In this document: positions 23,061 through 35,740 of the stretch, one piece after another | How positions within the stretch are numbered: position 1 is the first letter of the stretch | How the letters are laid out: the number at the start of each line of letters is the position of its first letter | NCBI GenBank assembly: GCA_026545765.1 | Contig: CM048844.1 | Span: forward strand, 21,832,237-21,896,236 | Direction of reading: 5' to 3' | Length of the DNA stretch: 64,000 nt | DNA from: Plantago major | Lineage: Eukaryota; Streptophyta; Magnoliopsida; Lamiales; Plantaginaceae | Position numbers and translations under genes: made by a program | The notes under the pieces: model-generated | The model's input: only the letters and a program-made list of their open reading frames with translations | Told to the model about the DNA's origin: nothing | Databases searched by the model: none

Positions 23061-24451
23061 TATGGGAATGGTGTCTCATTTTCTGCAATCGCATCCATCT
23101 TCCCTCCGAACGGATCCATTATAACCATGGGAAAGTATTCCTCCATCATAGGTGTTAACATATCGTGCAACATCATGAATCCCTCATTGGGAATCGGTGC
23201 CTGTAAGAAATCTGATGTAGCCTTTTGAAAGCTCGTTGTAGCATTTTGATGTTCCAACAAGACCTCGGGAGCATAGTCTGTTGGGGGATTCATACTCATG
23301 AAAAATAGAACTGATCTGATCCATGGAACTTGGTAACAAGATATCCTAGGACATGGCCGTTCTGTGCAAGTAATTTTTTCTCCAGTACAATGTCTAGTCT
23401 CCATTTCAAACTCTGGAAAGGTATTCTTGAGTAGTAGAACCAGTTCTTCGGCAGTTCCAAGAAATAGACCGTTGTAATTAATCCTGAGAAAGGTTTCTTC
23501 GCCTTTACTTCTATCAGGGAAGATAAGAACTCTGATAAAGAGGTCTTCCGGGAGTTTATACGCGTTGTTCTGCCACTTCTGGAGAAGATCAAAATTTTCA
23601 GGCGAAAATCTCCTGCGAATGGTAAAGCCAGTTACTTGTTCTGGGACTTGAACCAGTTTGAGCTTCCATGCCAGGATTACACCAAAGCTTGCTCCTCCAC
23701 CACCCCTGATTGCCCAGAAAAGATCTTCGCCCATGCTTTTCCTGTCCAAGATTGCCCCGTTCACATCCATAATGCGTGCATCCAACACATTATCAGCTGC
23801 AAGCCCATACTTCCGCAACAAGGTCCCTAGTCCCCCACCACTGATGTGCCCTCCAGAGCCGACCCCTCTATACAATCCACCAGGGAATGCAAGAGTTGAG
23901 CTTTGTTTGTAGATTTCGTAATATAACCGCCCTAATGTGACTCCTGCCTCAATCCAGGCTGTTTCCTCTTTAACATCAACAGTGGTGGCTATCAGATTGG
24001 AAAGATCAACCATGACGAATGGACCTGCCTGAGAGCGGAAGGACAGGCCTTCATAGTCATGACCCCCACTCATGACCCGAACTTGGAGACCAAGCTCCTT
24101 ACCACATAGAATAACAGGTCGAATTTCCTCTGGTCTTCCAGGAGTCACAATGAAAGAGGGGCGTTGAGCCGTTAAATTAAACCATCTTGGGTTCTGCGAG
24201 GCAGCCGTCAAGTAGTCTAGATACGCAGGGCTATCAGGAGTGTAAATCCGCCCTGGAACTCCCTCAGGATGTTTAGAAATGCATTCTAGAAATGGTTGGC
24301 CAGTAGGCCCAGTACCCACGGAATGCAGGTGCTGCGAGGCAGCTGTAAAGAAGTCTAGAAATGTATGAGCATTACATGTAGCCACCCATGAAATTAAGGA
24401 GATGAGAAACAAAGGGATGATTTCAAGGTGGCCCATGCTAACTGAATGCAT
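22745..24451 (-). CDS. Berberine-bridge-enzyme-like FAD oxidase, secreted
   Basis: Intronless 568-residue reading frame. Residues 1-28 form a signal peptide. The FAD-binding (PCMH) domain shows SGGHDYEGLS with His131, the covalent flavin attachment site. The second attachment motif, normally FPAGVCPTVGVGGH, reads FPGGLYRGVGSGGH (189-202): the cysteine is replaced by Tyr194, so only one covalent link to FAD is expected. The C-terminal BBE domain has FPYRKG, NYKDLGLGQN and YFKGNFERL, then VDPGNFFKNEQSIP. Family members oxidise carbohydrates, oligosaccharides, monolignols or alkaloids with oxygen or another acceptor; the substrate here is unknown. The N-terminus holds a near-repeat, FLDFFTAASQ (31-40) and YLDYLTAASQ (77-86). 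Convergent with glucosidase C. Intact. Confidence 0.9.
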   Translation of the reverse strand: MHSVSMGHLEIIPLFLISLISWVATCNAHTFLDFFTAASQHLHSVGTGPTGQPFLECISKHPEGVPGRIYTPDSPAYLDYLTAASQNPRWFNLTAQRPSFIVTPGRPEEIRPVILCGKELGLQVRVMSGGHDYEGLSFRSQAGPFVMVDLSNLIATTVDVKEETAWIEAGVTLGRLYYEIYKQSSTLAFPGGLYRGVGSGGHISGGGLGTLLRKYGLAADNVLDARIMDVNGAILDRKSMGEDLFWAIRGGGGASFGVILAWKLKLVQVPEQVTGFTIRRRFSPENFDLLQKWQNNAYKLPEDLFIRVLIFPDRSKGEETFLRINYNGLFLGTAEELVLLLKNTFPEFEMETRHCTGEKITCTERPCPRISCYQVPWIRSVLFFMSMNPPTDYAPEVLLEHQNATTSFQKATSDFLQAPIPNEGFMMLHDMLTPMMEEYFPMVIMDPFGGKMDAIAENETPFPYRKGTLYSLQYLANWGDNAEEEKQVNWLREVHRKMEPYVPRSPRPAYLNYKDLGLGQNDQNCSYEQAKVWGEKYFKGNFERLARVKGRVDPGNFFKNEQSIPVLL

Positions 24452-24721
24452 GCTGAGAAAAAGTATGTTCCAAACTGCTATTTGTATAAGAACAATGAAA
24501 CCAAATCAAAGATATGCTATATTAAGGTAAATGGTTGTCCGGGAATTGCTCCCTGAATCTACTCTCAGCTGTATATTTAATATTATGACATTGAAATGCT
24601 AGTGATTGTGGGACAAAACAAACACATGATTATTCATGTATTGATAATTAGCTCCTATATTAATTAAACCAAATCGAGCTAGACCGTGGGTAGAAGTAAA
24701 AGCGTGAGTTGAAAAGTATTA

Positions 24722-24983
24722 CTCCCTCGGCTCCATTATCTTAAATACTTCCTAATTAGCTACTTTATCTTATCTTAGTTTAAGAAAAATTAGTTAAATA
24801 TTAGTTTATGAGTGGTAGTATATTGATAAAGTTGTAAATAGGTGATAAAATGATGATAAAGTAGGAAAGAGAAATAATAAAGAATTATACAGTGGGATAA
24901 AAACTTTCCTTTTTTGGGTTAGAAAGTTTATAACGAAACACCAAAAAAGGAAAGTTAAATTTTTTTTAATGGAATTGAGGAAG
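24722..24983. mobile_element. Stowaway-like MITE
   Basis: The ends CTCCCTCGGCTCCATTA and (reverse complement of the right end) CTTCCTCAATTCCATTA are inverted and flanked by TA on both sides, as expected for Tc1/mariner-type Stowaway MITEs. AT-rich interior of about 260 bases, no coding capacity. Confidence 0.7.
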
Positions 24984-24985
24984 TA

Positions 24986-25978
24986 TCATTTTTTGATAAA
25001 GAAATTAGAAAGATTGATCATTTGATAGAGTCATATAATTATATTAAAAGTATTTTGTAAACATAAAGTTTACAAAGTATTGAAATTGATATGCATTATT
25101 GAGGGATTTGAGAGATTAACTGATTACTACATATAAATATATCATGTTAAACAATATGAATAATATTTTATAATTGAACATTTTTATGTGTATGTATAAC
25201 ATTGATGTTCTTAATCAAAATTACTCATGTTTCTGGCTACAATCAGCTTGTCGGTCCCTATACTATCTCTATAAGAACGGTCCTTTCGGAGACTCACTCT
25301 ACACAAAGATACTAGTATGGACCCGTGTCGATGTCACAAAATAGCTCACTTTTAATTAAGCAGTTACTGAAGACTATATAAATAATTTCTAACAAAATTA
25401 CTAAATACATAAAGTAAAACGTTTACTAAAATCGTTAAAGTAGCAAAACGTTTAGAGATTACATAGCACCTTTTTATACACCACATTAGTTATATATCCC
25501 CTACTTCAACTAGTATTAATACCTAGAGTACTAAGTAGATCGTCCTTGACTCTTGTTTTTTTGTCATGGCATAACATATGTATACGAAGAGCTGCCTTCT
25601 TTGTAATTTAATTTGAAATTGATCACATCTTACGGTGTTATCTCAGGCAACAAAAACATCACATAATCATTTATTTCCTGGATAATCTTATTAGTCGGAG
25701 CTAGTATAGCCTATCCCGGAAGCAATTTTCACAAGCACAATTTTAAGTATTGTAAAATGTCGTCACCGTTTCGAAAGCGTGTTATTTAAAAATAGCGATT
25801 TATATCTGAACACGATTACATTACAAAGCGTGCCAACAAAAGGAAGAAAAACAGTCTCGAATTAGTCATCTGCATCTACCCTCTACTGTGGTTTTTGTTT
25901 TTTCAATTGCACTCCATTTCTAACTCCTCTTCAAGATCTGATTTCACAACCAACAAACCCAAAACCAGGAATCGAACA
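24986..25978. other. Intergenic, promoter region of epsilon-COP
   Basis: AT-rich, no gene apart from the epsilon-COP leader at its right end. I see no strong TATA box near the start, which is common for housekeeping genes. Confidence 0.5.
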
Positions 25979-28900
25979 ATGGCAGTTGTAGCTGGAGGAC
26001 CCGACCCGTTGTTTGGTCTGAGGAACAATTTCTACATCGGAGCATTTCAGGCCGCGATCAACAACAGCGAAATCCCCAATCTCTCCGAAGACGAAGCCGT
26101 TGAGAGGGATTCCATTGTTTACCGCTCTTACATTGCTCTAGGGAGCTACCAGGTCTGCTTCCGCACTGCGTTGATTCTGGATCTGCTTCGATCTGGAAAC
26201 TTCCTTTCAATCTTAATCTGATTGTAGGTTTTGTGTGTGTGTGTGGCTGATTGATTGATTGTCGAATCATTTTTGTGTGGCAGCTGGTTATTAATGAGAT
26301 CGATTCATCTGCTGCAACGCCACTCCAGGCCGTGAAATTGCTAGCTCTCTATCTAGCTGGACCTGAAAATAAGGTGCGTGCTGTTGAATTACCCAGTTTT
26401 GGATAGTGATTGTGGTGATTGTTTCAATGGATCTGGGTGTTCGAACTGTGTTGTTCTGAAATTTTTGGTTGTTATCTGTTTAAGTTTATAATGTAAGCAA
26501 GTGAAAGCACATAATTGGAACAAAAGTTTAGGTGTGTAAGTCTATCTGATTGATCATACTTGGGTGATCAGGATTAGCAAATCTTAACCAATATCACTTC
26601 ATACATTTTTCTCTGGATCAGCTCTATATTCATTTTGATATGTGTGGTTTAAATTGGAGAGGCCTTAAGTGAAGCATTGCGGTAAAGTATGTTATTTGTT
26701 CTCAAGTGGAGAAGATGGTAATTAAGTGAGAAGTTGGCTGTGTGTACAGTATGTTTCACATATATGAATGATTAACACTATATACTCTTTCGTAGTGTAG
26801 GGGTAACTATAAAACTAACGGAACTCCAATTGTATCAACTATTAAAGGAAATGCCATCCATATTCAAATTCCTATATGGACTATCATCTCTAACTTCGAT
26901 GTAATTTGAATGGATAAAAACAGAGGTTACATTTTCTTTTGAGCTCATATTACAAAATTCTATCTGCTGACAACATAATTCTGTTTGGAATTGATTTGTT
27001 GTATGTCGAGTGAAATTGTCTGTGTTCCAGTGCTGGTCAAATTAATGCACCCTTTCCATGTTTTGTAGGAAGTGGCCATCTCCAGTCTTCGTGAATGGTT
27101 AGATGATCCAGCCATTGGAAACAACCCTATATTGCGTCTTATGGCAGGGATTATATTCACTCACGAACAAGATTATGTTGAAGCTCTGAAGCATACAAAT
27201 GCTGGTGGGACCATGGATTTGTGAGTCCTCTCAATAGAGTGATGTGCATATCTAACATCTCATGTTTGTCTTGCATGTGTTCTTCTCCCAGTAATCTTTT
27301 ATGACATATGCTTTGAATATAGCAAGTCTCATCCTTGGTGTACATAGCTAGTAGATGCTTTATGAATGATGGTGTGTGGAACTTAGACGTTCTGCTAAAA
27401 TGTGCTGCCTTTGTTGCAGATTCGCGTTAAATGTCCAAATATTTCTAAAGATGTACCGATCAGATTATGCAGAGAAACAACTGAGGGTCATGCAGCAAAT
27501 AGATGAAGATCATACACTAACTCAACTTGCAAGTGCATGGCTAAACTTGGCTGTGGTTAGTGTTATACAGCGCACTACAGATCTTGATCAACAAGGCATG
27601 CAAAATAATCTACTAACCTTCTTGTTTGTTGAACTAGGGTGGTTCAAAGATACAGGAAGCTTATCTTATATTCCAGGATTTCTCAGAGAAGTACCAAATG
27701 ACCAGCTTGATCTTAAACGGGAAGGCAGTTTGTTGCATGCACAAGGGTGAATTTGATGAAGCAGAGACACTCTTGCTTGAAGCCCTAAACAAGGTAGAGT
27801 ATTGTAGATTAATTTGTTCCGGTTTTGATTGTACCCTCTTGCGCACTGGGGTAGATAACAAGTAATATTTGGTGTAACTGTTAAAATGTTGATATACTGG
27901 AGATGAACTGAAATTGGGGCTGCACTGGCTCCGAAATGCTGCTTATTGGAAATAATTTCATTGTAGCACTTAAATTTTTTTATTGCTTCCGAAACCCTTA
28001 AAAGGTGTTTGGTTCCATGGATGGACTAGACGGGAGACAGTTACTTAGATTAAATTAGTTATATAATGTGGGTGTTCCGCCGTGTTGTGTTGGAATTATA
28101 CAAAAGTTATAACTGAGTCTCTTGCCCTAGTTCTGTGGAGCCCATAATACGTGGGATAGGATATTAAATTACTGAAAATGGCGTAGGATTATGATGAAGG
28201 CGCTGTACTTTCTTCGGATCAGAAATTAGCCAGCAAAAACAACCGGTATTAAGGTAAATTACAAAGATGAAAATGAAACCGAGTGAAATAGTTTGTTTCA
28301 CTCAAAGAGTTGAGACTTGAGAGTAAATAGGAGTTTTTGTAGCTATATTCTGGGTCATAACATGGAAAATAGCTTTTGGTCTGAACACGATTTCAGCTAT
28401 CCAACAAGAATTTTTCTCAACTAAGTGGGATACGATGGTTATAGCAGGAACTTCCAGTTACCGGACTGCGTTGCTGATTTTATGAATTGACAGCTGGTTA
28501 TGATGGTTTATACAGGATGCTAAGGATCCGGAAACTCTGGCAAATTTGGTTGTCTGCAGTCTTCACCTGGGAAAGTCTTCATCACGATTTCTCAGGTAGG
28601 ATTCAGTCTACCTTTTAAATTGAACCAAGTTAACTCTATTCCCTGTGTGTTAAATTCATCATCTGCATGGGTTGACCATTTAGACTTTAGAATGGTGGCT
28701 TGCTGTATCTCCTGTTGTTATTTCAACTTGGCTAATTTCATAAGAGTTCCTGCCTTTTTCTCTCGATTGGTGACTCATTGACTGGAGATTATTAAACTTA
28801 TTCAACTATGATAAAGATCTGCCACATGGAGAATATATACGAAACATGGTTCTTTCTTTTGGATATTATCTTCTTGTCTGCTGTTTGAGAAATAGGCCTA

Positions 28901-29204
28901 TTGACGTTGTTACTATAGTTTGGTTGCCACCTGAAATGATCATGTATGCGTGCACTGTTGCAACTTGCAACACTATTTTGGCTTAAGATAGATTTCATTT
29001 TTCATGTGAAACTTAGATTGTTGGCCAACAAATTGGTGTCTCCTTTGTTTGGTAGGATCAGGATGTTTGATACTTCTATTAACCACTTTTTTTTTCCTTT
29101 ACTTTCACAGCCAACTGAAATTGGCTCACCCTGACCATGTACTTGCCAAACGTGCTTCAACTGCTGAGGAGGGTTTTGAGAAGGCTGTTCATGGAATTGC
29201 ATGA
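25979..29204 (+). CDS. epsilon-COP: Coatomer subunit epsilon (epsilon-COP)
   Basis: Seven exons, 25979-26152, 26284-26373, 27069-27220, 27420-27555, 27638-27793, 28516-28595 and 29111-29204, join in frame to 293 residues, the normal size. The protein starts with GGPDPLFGLRNNFYIGAFQA, and contains ALNVQIFLKM, a TPR-like helical array (AWLNLAV, SKIQEAYLIFQDF, GEFDEAETLLLEAL, LANLVVCSLHLGK) and ends EGFEKAVHGIA. Epsilon-COP is an alpha-solenoid subunit of the COPI coat, where it binds alpha-COP in the cytosol and on Golgi membranes for retrograde transport. The ATG at 25979 was chosen because family members start just before the GGPDPLF segment; an upstream in-frame extension to 25895 is not conserved. 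It is the only intact gene between the enzyme cluster and the transposon block. Confidence 0.95.
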
Positions 29205-31003
29205 GGATCATCTGGTTATAAACTGGCATTGGTTTTCATAGGTCCTTGATGTCATCCTGTGGTGAAATATATTTCTGTATAATGTCTTGCCAGAGATTTT
29301 GTCTTCTAGAGGAATTTGTTCTTATAGATTATGAATGATTGTTCTTTGATTTTTACTTCCTTACAAGAAACTATGAGGTTACTTATGGTGTATTGGTGTT
29401 GGACAATCTGTCAACATTCTGGAAATAGTACTGATGCAAAATCTGAAGCTCGAGCCGCCTTTATGTTATCCAAATCCGTACTGTTTATGTTTTTTTAATG
29501 TTATTTAAAATTTAAATGCATATGTTTTTTGGTCTTTCTTTTGTTGTCTGTTACTATTTGGTTCTACTACAAGTTGGAGGACTTTTGTGATCACCTTGCA
29601 CGTGCAGTGCTCCGTAGAATATGTTGTACCAAAATCCCAGAAACACAGGACTAGTGTTTATGTTTACAAGATATGAGAAAGCATCTATGTTGTGTTCGGG
29701 AGGCTTGTCGGGCCGAAAACCCCAAAAACTCGGGGAAATCGGTCACCTGCTAAAAAAACCGGGCAACCCGGTCAAAAATCGATTTAAATAAAAAAAAAAA
29801 AAAGGTGACCTAATCAGCTAAACACCTAAATCGACTTCTTCATTCTTTCATTCTGTTCTTTCTTCCAGCAGCTAAACACAGTGTATTGCGGCTTCTCCTT
29901 CGATCGATTCGCTCATGTAAGCCTGTTCCTTCGACTTCGATCATCATTGGAGACTTCGATCGATTTGCTCCTGTTGCCCTTCGATCATCACTGTGAATTC
30001 GGCTTCTCCTTCTTCGATCGATTCGCTAATGTAAGTTTCATTCTTTATTTCTTGGCTTATTGCTCTGTTTTGTGTCTTCACTTGTCAATTCTTCTCCTTT
30101 TCAACTTAGTTCTTGGCTTCTTGCTCTGTTTTCAGTTCAGAATTTCTGTCCAATAGTTACTGAATTTCTGTCCAATATTTCTCTTGTAGTCTTGGAGTTA
30201 TGGTGACTTTTGTTTATGGATTGTTGTTATTTTATATGAATTGTGTCAATAGACTTGAGTTATTGTTGTTTATGCATTGTTTCTTACTCCACTTCTTTTT
30301 TTAGGTAAAAAATATATATGTTGAATTTTTAAGGTATATATTATTTTTTATTTTTAAAAATATTATTCGTAGGTTGACCCGGTTGAACCTCCCTCAGGAG
30401 ATAGGCCGGGTCGATGTCCGGGTCCGAGTTTCAAAACATAATTTTCTACACTAGTTCTTGAACCAACTGGAAAAAGCTTTAGATGTTTCCTTCACATAGA
30501 AGAAGAAAAAACAGACACGTTATTTTTATTTTTCGAGTCCGTTGTGTGAGTCCTAGCATATGGATAATTCAAACAAGTGCATTAACACTGATTCTGGCTG
30601 AAGTGGATCAGATTTCGAAATCAGAAATGTTAAACGCATGACGATTTTTACTAAACGCATAACACATGTTTTACATATTGCAAATGTAAATGATACCACT
30701 ATTGTTTTAGTTTACAAAAATAGTCCAATAATTTTTAAAAATTACTATTTCACCTAAAAAAACATCTAAACAAGTTTATTCGAATTAATTTTATCATCCG
30801 AACAAATAAATCGAAGAAATTAAAAAAAAGAAAAGAAAAGAAAATCGGACTCGATCCCCATCCTACCAGAGCTTCGGTGATCGGATTGGGCTGCGAGCAC
30901 AGAACATGAATAACTCCATATCAAAGGGGCAACTCCGGTGACCGGAGCTACAAGCTCCAGTCGGGAGCTGTGTGCACAGCTCCAGTCGGGCCAAACTACC
31001 TGA
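29205..31003. other. Intergenic with GC-rich repeat element (about 29700-30440)
   Basis: No gene. Between about 29700 and 30440 both ends are rich in CGGGTT/AACCCGG words (GGGCAACCCGGTC at left, GACCCGGTTGAACC at right) around an AT-rich core, like a non-autonomous DNA transposon. Inside, the words GGCTTCTCCTTC and GATCGATTCGCT recur at about 29890 and 30001. An imperfect palindrome GGAGCTGTGTGCACAGCTCC lies at 30964-30983, just before the CACTA insertion. Confidence 0.45.
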
Positions 31004-31029
31004 CACTACAAGAAAACACGGTTTTAGCG

Positions 31030-31220
31030 ACGGATATGGATATCATTAGCGACGGATCAGTCGCATTTAGAGACGGATTGAGCTTCTCTAATCTATCAGA
31101 TAGATTTATCCGTCTCTAATTACGTTGACCAAAATTTTGAAAAAATAAGAAATTGGAATTTAGTGACGGATAGAGCTGTCCGTCGCTAATTTTATCGACG
31201 GATAGCTCTATCCGTCGCTC
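31030..31220. repeat. CACTA subterminal repeats, left
   Basis: Several copies of GCGACGGATA and its complement, some reading GAGACGGAT, alternate in both orientations within 200 bases of the left end. Same motif family as 1813-2190 and 41500-41855. Confidence 0.8.
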
Positions 31221-33398
31221 AGGTGAATTAACAAACGGGGAATCTCCCTTTCTTCCCCATTTCTATTTTGCTGCTTCTTTTCTTCTCAAATTCGCCATTT
31301 TTGCCCAATCTTGAACTCCAATCAAAACTCCACCATTCCGGCCAATCTTGGACTCTTTTCGAAACTCGTTGAACATGGAACTCGGGTGGCCATTCAATTC
31401 CAATCTTGGACTCTTGTCGGCTATTTATTCTGTAATTGAAGGTATTAGTCTAAAACCCTTACTTTTTTAAATTTGGGATTTTTTTGTAATTTCGACTAAT
31501 TTGAGCAATTGTATGTTTATGGGGAAGTCTCTACTATTTAGTTTAACTTATATTAAGTAGTGGGTTAAGCTTGAGGTTGTACAATTGATAGATTTATTGT
31601 GAAATTGAATTGTTAGTATCATGTTAGCATGTTTGTAAGTATGTAGGGTATTTAATTTGATATTTTCGTTCATGTAGTAGGATTAGGAATATTTGGTTGA
31701 GTGTTTGGATACCATTTAGTGATTTTGGTAGTTGTAGTATAATTGGCTCGTATTAAATTAGAAAGAATTACTACTATTTTAATCTACAATTTATAATTTT
31801 AATAGTGAAATGGAAATTTAAAATTTATAAAATTAAATTTTAAACGTATGATAATTAACAATGTAATTATAGACCAGGAATTGGACAATTGTAATGAAAT
31901 TCAATACGTAATGCGTATAGTTATAAATCTAATAAATTCAGACGTGTCAGGTTAATCATCAATGAATCCTTGTTCATGGATGTACCATCACGCTGTTAGG
32001 ATGTGCCGGTGCTTCAAAGAAACTAAGTGAAGCAATCAAGGCCAAGAGGGAGATCCCGGGCGGCGAGAAGTGGTCCAAGATCTCGGACCGGCAAAAGGCA
32101 GAGTACTTTGATGAGTTGTGGGTAAGTTTAAATTTTACAGTGCTTTATTTGTTGTTTTAATGTGAGTGGTATGTTAGCCACTGAACTTGAGTGATATGTT
32201 AGTCATCATTGTGTTAGTAAATTTAGGATAATGTGAGTGATATGTCAGCCACTATATGTGAGTGGTATGTTAGCCACTGAACTTGGGTGATATTTTAATC
32301 ACCATTGAATTTGTTGTTTTATCTTATTAAATTGTTGTCTTTATTTACGTTATGTAATTTGGATGTTGTGTGGAATTGTTGTAAAAACACTACTTCATTC
32401 CCAACGCTTTGCTTCCTCGGTTATAGACTATTTTCGAGACTCTGGGGTCAGATTTGTATAGGAAGATGATGAGCAAGGTTAAAAACGATGGCAAGAGGCC
32501 AGACTAGATAGGAGTTGAGGAGTGGGGGCATTGTGTGGAGTACTGGAAAAATAAGCAGGTCATGGAGTTTGCGGCCCTGTACCACCAGACACCACCACCG
32601 TATAAGCTTTTAAATGGTTAGGGTTCCATTCAGGACCCGACGGGTAGAGACCCGATATTTCTTTATCAGGTTCTCTACCTGTATCCGTACACAACCCATT
32701 AATTAGTAATGGATAAGGTTCGGGGTACGGATTAACATAAACCTGCAGAACCCGTAAAATCGTAAAGCATGGAAATTTCATTACAACAACTCGCGAGTCG
32801 CGATGTCTTTTTTTTTAAGCTATTTCTGCGAATCTGCTGGGATTCTTTGATTAATATTAGACTAATTACTACTGCTATGTTCAGATTCTATCTCCATTGT
32901 TAGCTTCTTAATTAAATGACCCCATAAATCAAAGACATGCAATTCTGTTCTATTTTATTGATGGTAACTGGCAAGTATATTTGTTCTTTCTTCATATTTC
33001 CGTCTTCAACCCAAGATTAGCCAACTCATGTGCATGGATTACTTAAAAATTAATGTCACTGCTTCATTGCATCGTCATCTTAAATACACGTGGAAATTTG
33101 ATTACATAGCTACACCAATTGGATTTACCAACTCGTAGTTATTTGATTTGGACTCTTTCATAACCTGAAGAAGCACTTGAAACATTTAGTCTTATATAAA
33201 GTGAAGTTAATGTTTCATTAGGAGCTTAATCTATCTTGGTTGCTGGTCTTGAAAGCTATGGTGGAGTTAGGGAGAAGGAGTATCATCAAAAGGAAAAGAA
33301 GAAACTGCAAAATCAAAGCTCTCGTGAAGATGTCTGTGATGAACGAAAGTATATGTAATGTTCTATTATGTGGTGATCCATATCCTAAATAGCACAAG

Positions 33399-34364
33399 TG
33401 TTAGAATTTTAGCACTAATGAGGCTAGTCCATGACTTTGTACCTCAACCAAAGGGGCCCCACACGTTTGAAATGAAGTTTCATTTTACTATGGTAGTAGA
33501 TGACACTTGAAAAAGAATTACTAAAATTCATTGAAAGGTGAAAGAGTTATTGAAGCTCAAAGTGTGTTGGTCGATGCATTGAATATGGAATGCTAAGAGT
33601 TGGAATGGGAGAAGTCCCACATGGCTAAAATTGAGGAAGAAGGAACTACTTATTAGTCCAAGACTTGGGTTAAGTGATTGGGCCCTTAGGGCACCCATGC
33701 TTTTGGAAGGGGGAGGAGCTAGATGCTCCTACACACGCACCCGCCTGGCTTCGCCAGGAGCGGGCCCGGGTCATGGGACGTGGGTTCGAGGGTCCGTGGG
33801 TCTAGAGTTGATTATTATCTTTTTGGGCCAGAAACATATTGTGTTTGGTTAAGCCCCAGCCCATCGGTCGAGTCCGGTTGGTCTGAGCGAATGGTTGTGT
33901 CCGTTCGGTTTGGAATTTGAGCGAACTGGTCTGACCATTCGCCAAAGGATGTAACTGAAACGAAAAATTCCAACAGATGTGTCTGTTCGAATTTTTTGTT
34001 TCTGCAGGGACCTTTCTGCGAAAGGATAGATCTATTCAGACTGCAACTCTTCAATATTATAAATAGCCCCCCTAGAATCGATTTTAACACACAGAAATCC
34101 ATTCTTCTTCCTTCTCTTAAACTACTCTCTCTAAAGCCAGAAAAACCTTTATTGTATTAGTTCGCAGAGTCAAAGTTCGAGTGCTAGAACTCTGATTCAC
34201 ATACTGCTGTTCTATCTTGGGAGACTATTTGTCAAGTAAACCGTTAGCACCAGAGTGGGGCAAATACAGTCTTAAGGAATAAGGCCCAGCCTTTGCTCAG
34301 CAGTCTAAACATATTCCTTAACTACTCCATTTCTGTCCTCATACACTACCGCCACCAAACAACA
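33399..34364 (+). repeat. 5' LTR of the copia element
   Basis: 966 bases, TG...CA, with a TATA-like ATTATAAATAG at about 34055. It is shorter than the 3' LTR mainly because the GC-rich tract around 33765-33805 lacks several GGGTTCG/CGTGGG-type units. Confidence 0.9.
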
Positions 34365-34392
34365 ATTAAGGCGTATTCGCGATTATCAAGAT

Positions 34393-35260
34393 GTGCATAG
34401 CGGAGTTCTTGGCGTTCCTGTCCCCCGAATCAATGTTGCTCCTGCCAACCACGGGAAAAAACCAGAGAAGTTCCTGGGGACGAACTTGAAGCAGTGGAAA
34501 CAAAAGATGAGGTTCTACTTGACAACCATTGGGTTCGAAAGTTACCTTCTCTTTGAATCTCTGCTCCACCCACTGCGGGGAGATTGATCAGCCATGTCTC
34601 AGAGGAGAAGAAGGTCGTGAAGAAGACAAAAGCGGAAACAACTATCCTATGATGCTTGGATCCATGCAGATTTCATGTAAGAACTACATTCGAACATCTT
34701 TCGGATGTTCTCTACTGCTTCGACTCTGTCGATTACCACAAAGGAGTTGTAGAGCAATCGACAGAAATGCGTACCGGGATGCCGGTGCGAAGAAGTTCAT
34801 TGTTGGGAAATTTTTGAACTTCAGAATGAGTGACTCGAAGTCTGTGAGTCGTTACGGAGTATCAAATGATTCTCCATGATTTGGAGCAGAGGGCATGAAG
34901 CCTAATGAGTCATTCTGGTCGCTTCACGATTGAGAAGCCGCCATCATGGAACGAGTTCATGAGTTATCTCAAATTGAAGACCAAGGAAATGGGGCTTGAG
35001 GTTGATCATCAAGCTTGATTCAGGAAAGACAACCGCAAGGCTCTAGCAAAGGGAAGCAAGTTGAAGCAAAGGCTCACCTTGTTGATTCCAAGGAAAGTCA
35101 AAGGAACTCCAGAAAAGCAAGGCAGCGTGATGGGGACGTGAAGTCTCAAGGAATTCCAGAAACCAGGACCTTCCGGAGGATCAAGGAAGCGCTTCAATTG
35201 CGGAAAGCCAGGGCATATGAAGGTGGACTGTCACCAACTCAAGAAGGAGAAGGCCAATAT
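34393..35260 (+). pseudogene. copia gag region (broken)
   Basis: The first frame holds KPEKFLGTNLKQWKQKM, typical of copia gag N-termini, and ends at 34587. Continuation is spread over other frames with stops. The zinc knuckle near 35185-35226 reads [13 protein letters not shown], with the expected first cysteine replaced by arginine (KRFNC). Capsid function is not expected. Confidence 0.75.
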
Positions 35261-35597
35261 TGCAGAAACAAAAGATGACCATATAGTGGAGGATTTGGTT
35301 AATTCCTTTGCTGCTGTGGTCTTGGAGGCAAACCTGGTTGAGAATCCGAAACAGTGGTGGATTGATACGGGTGCGACTCGGCACATTTGTTCTGACAGGG
35401 GTGCTTTCTCCACCTACTCTCCGGTGAAGGATAAGAAGTTGTTCATGGGGAACGACGCTACATCCGAGGTGAAGGGAGTTGGCAAGGTGGTTCTGAAGAT
35501 GACTTCCGGGAAGGAGCTCATACTGAACGAAGTGATGCACGTTCCGGATATTCGCAAGAATTTGATGTCCGGACCTCTGCTGTTAGAGGCGTTTTAA
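35217..35597 (+). pseudogene. copia protease region
   Basis: The frame continues from the zinc knuckle and contains the aspartic protease active site in [12 protein letters not shown] (about 35356-35391). It ends at a stop at 35595-35597 inside the segment that should join protease to integrase. Confidence 0.8.
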
Positions 35598-35740
35598 GTT
35601 GACTTTCGAGTCGGTCGGTTTGTAATGATGAAGAATGGTGGGTTTGTAGGAAAGGGCTACATGTGTGATGGGCTCTTCAAAATGTACGTAATGTACATGT
35701 ACGCTCTTTTGCAAGCAATGAAAACAATGATTCTACTTAC

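Noticed and set aside
4051-24451. Metabolic gene cluster (inhibitor, glucosidases, oxidase)
   Set aside because: The proteins act on carbohydrate, but the grouping is explained by tandem duplication; there is no variety of tailoring enzymes or shared motif to support a pathway cluster.
33631-33920. GC-rich frames in the copia LTR (and the matching ones near 39445)
   Set aside because: They lie in the LTR's variable GC-rich tract and differ between the two LTRs; not genes.
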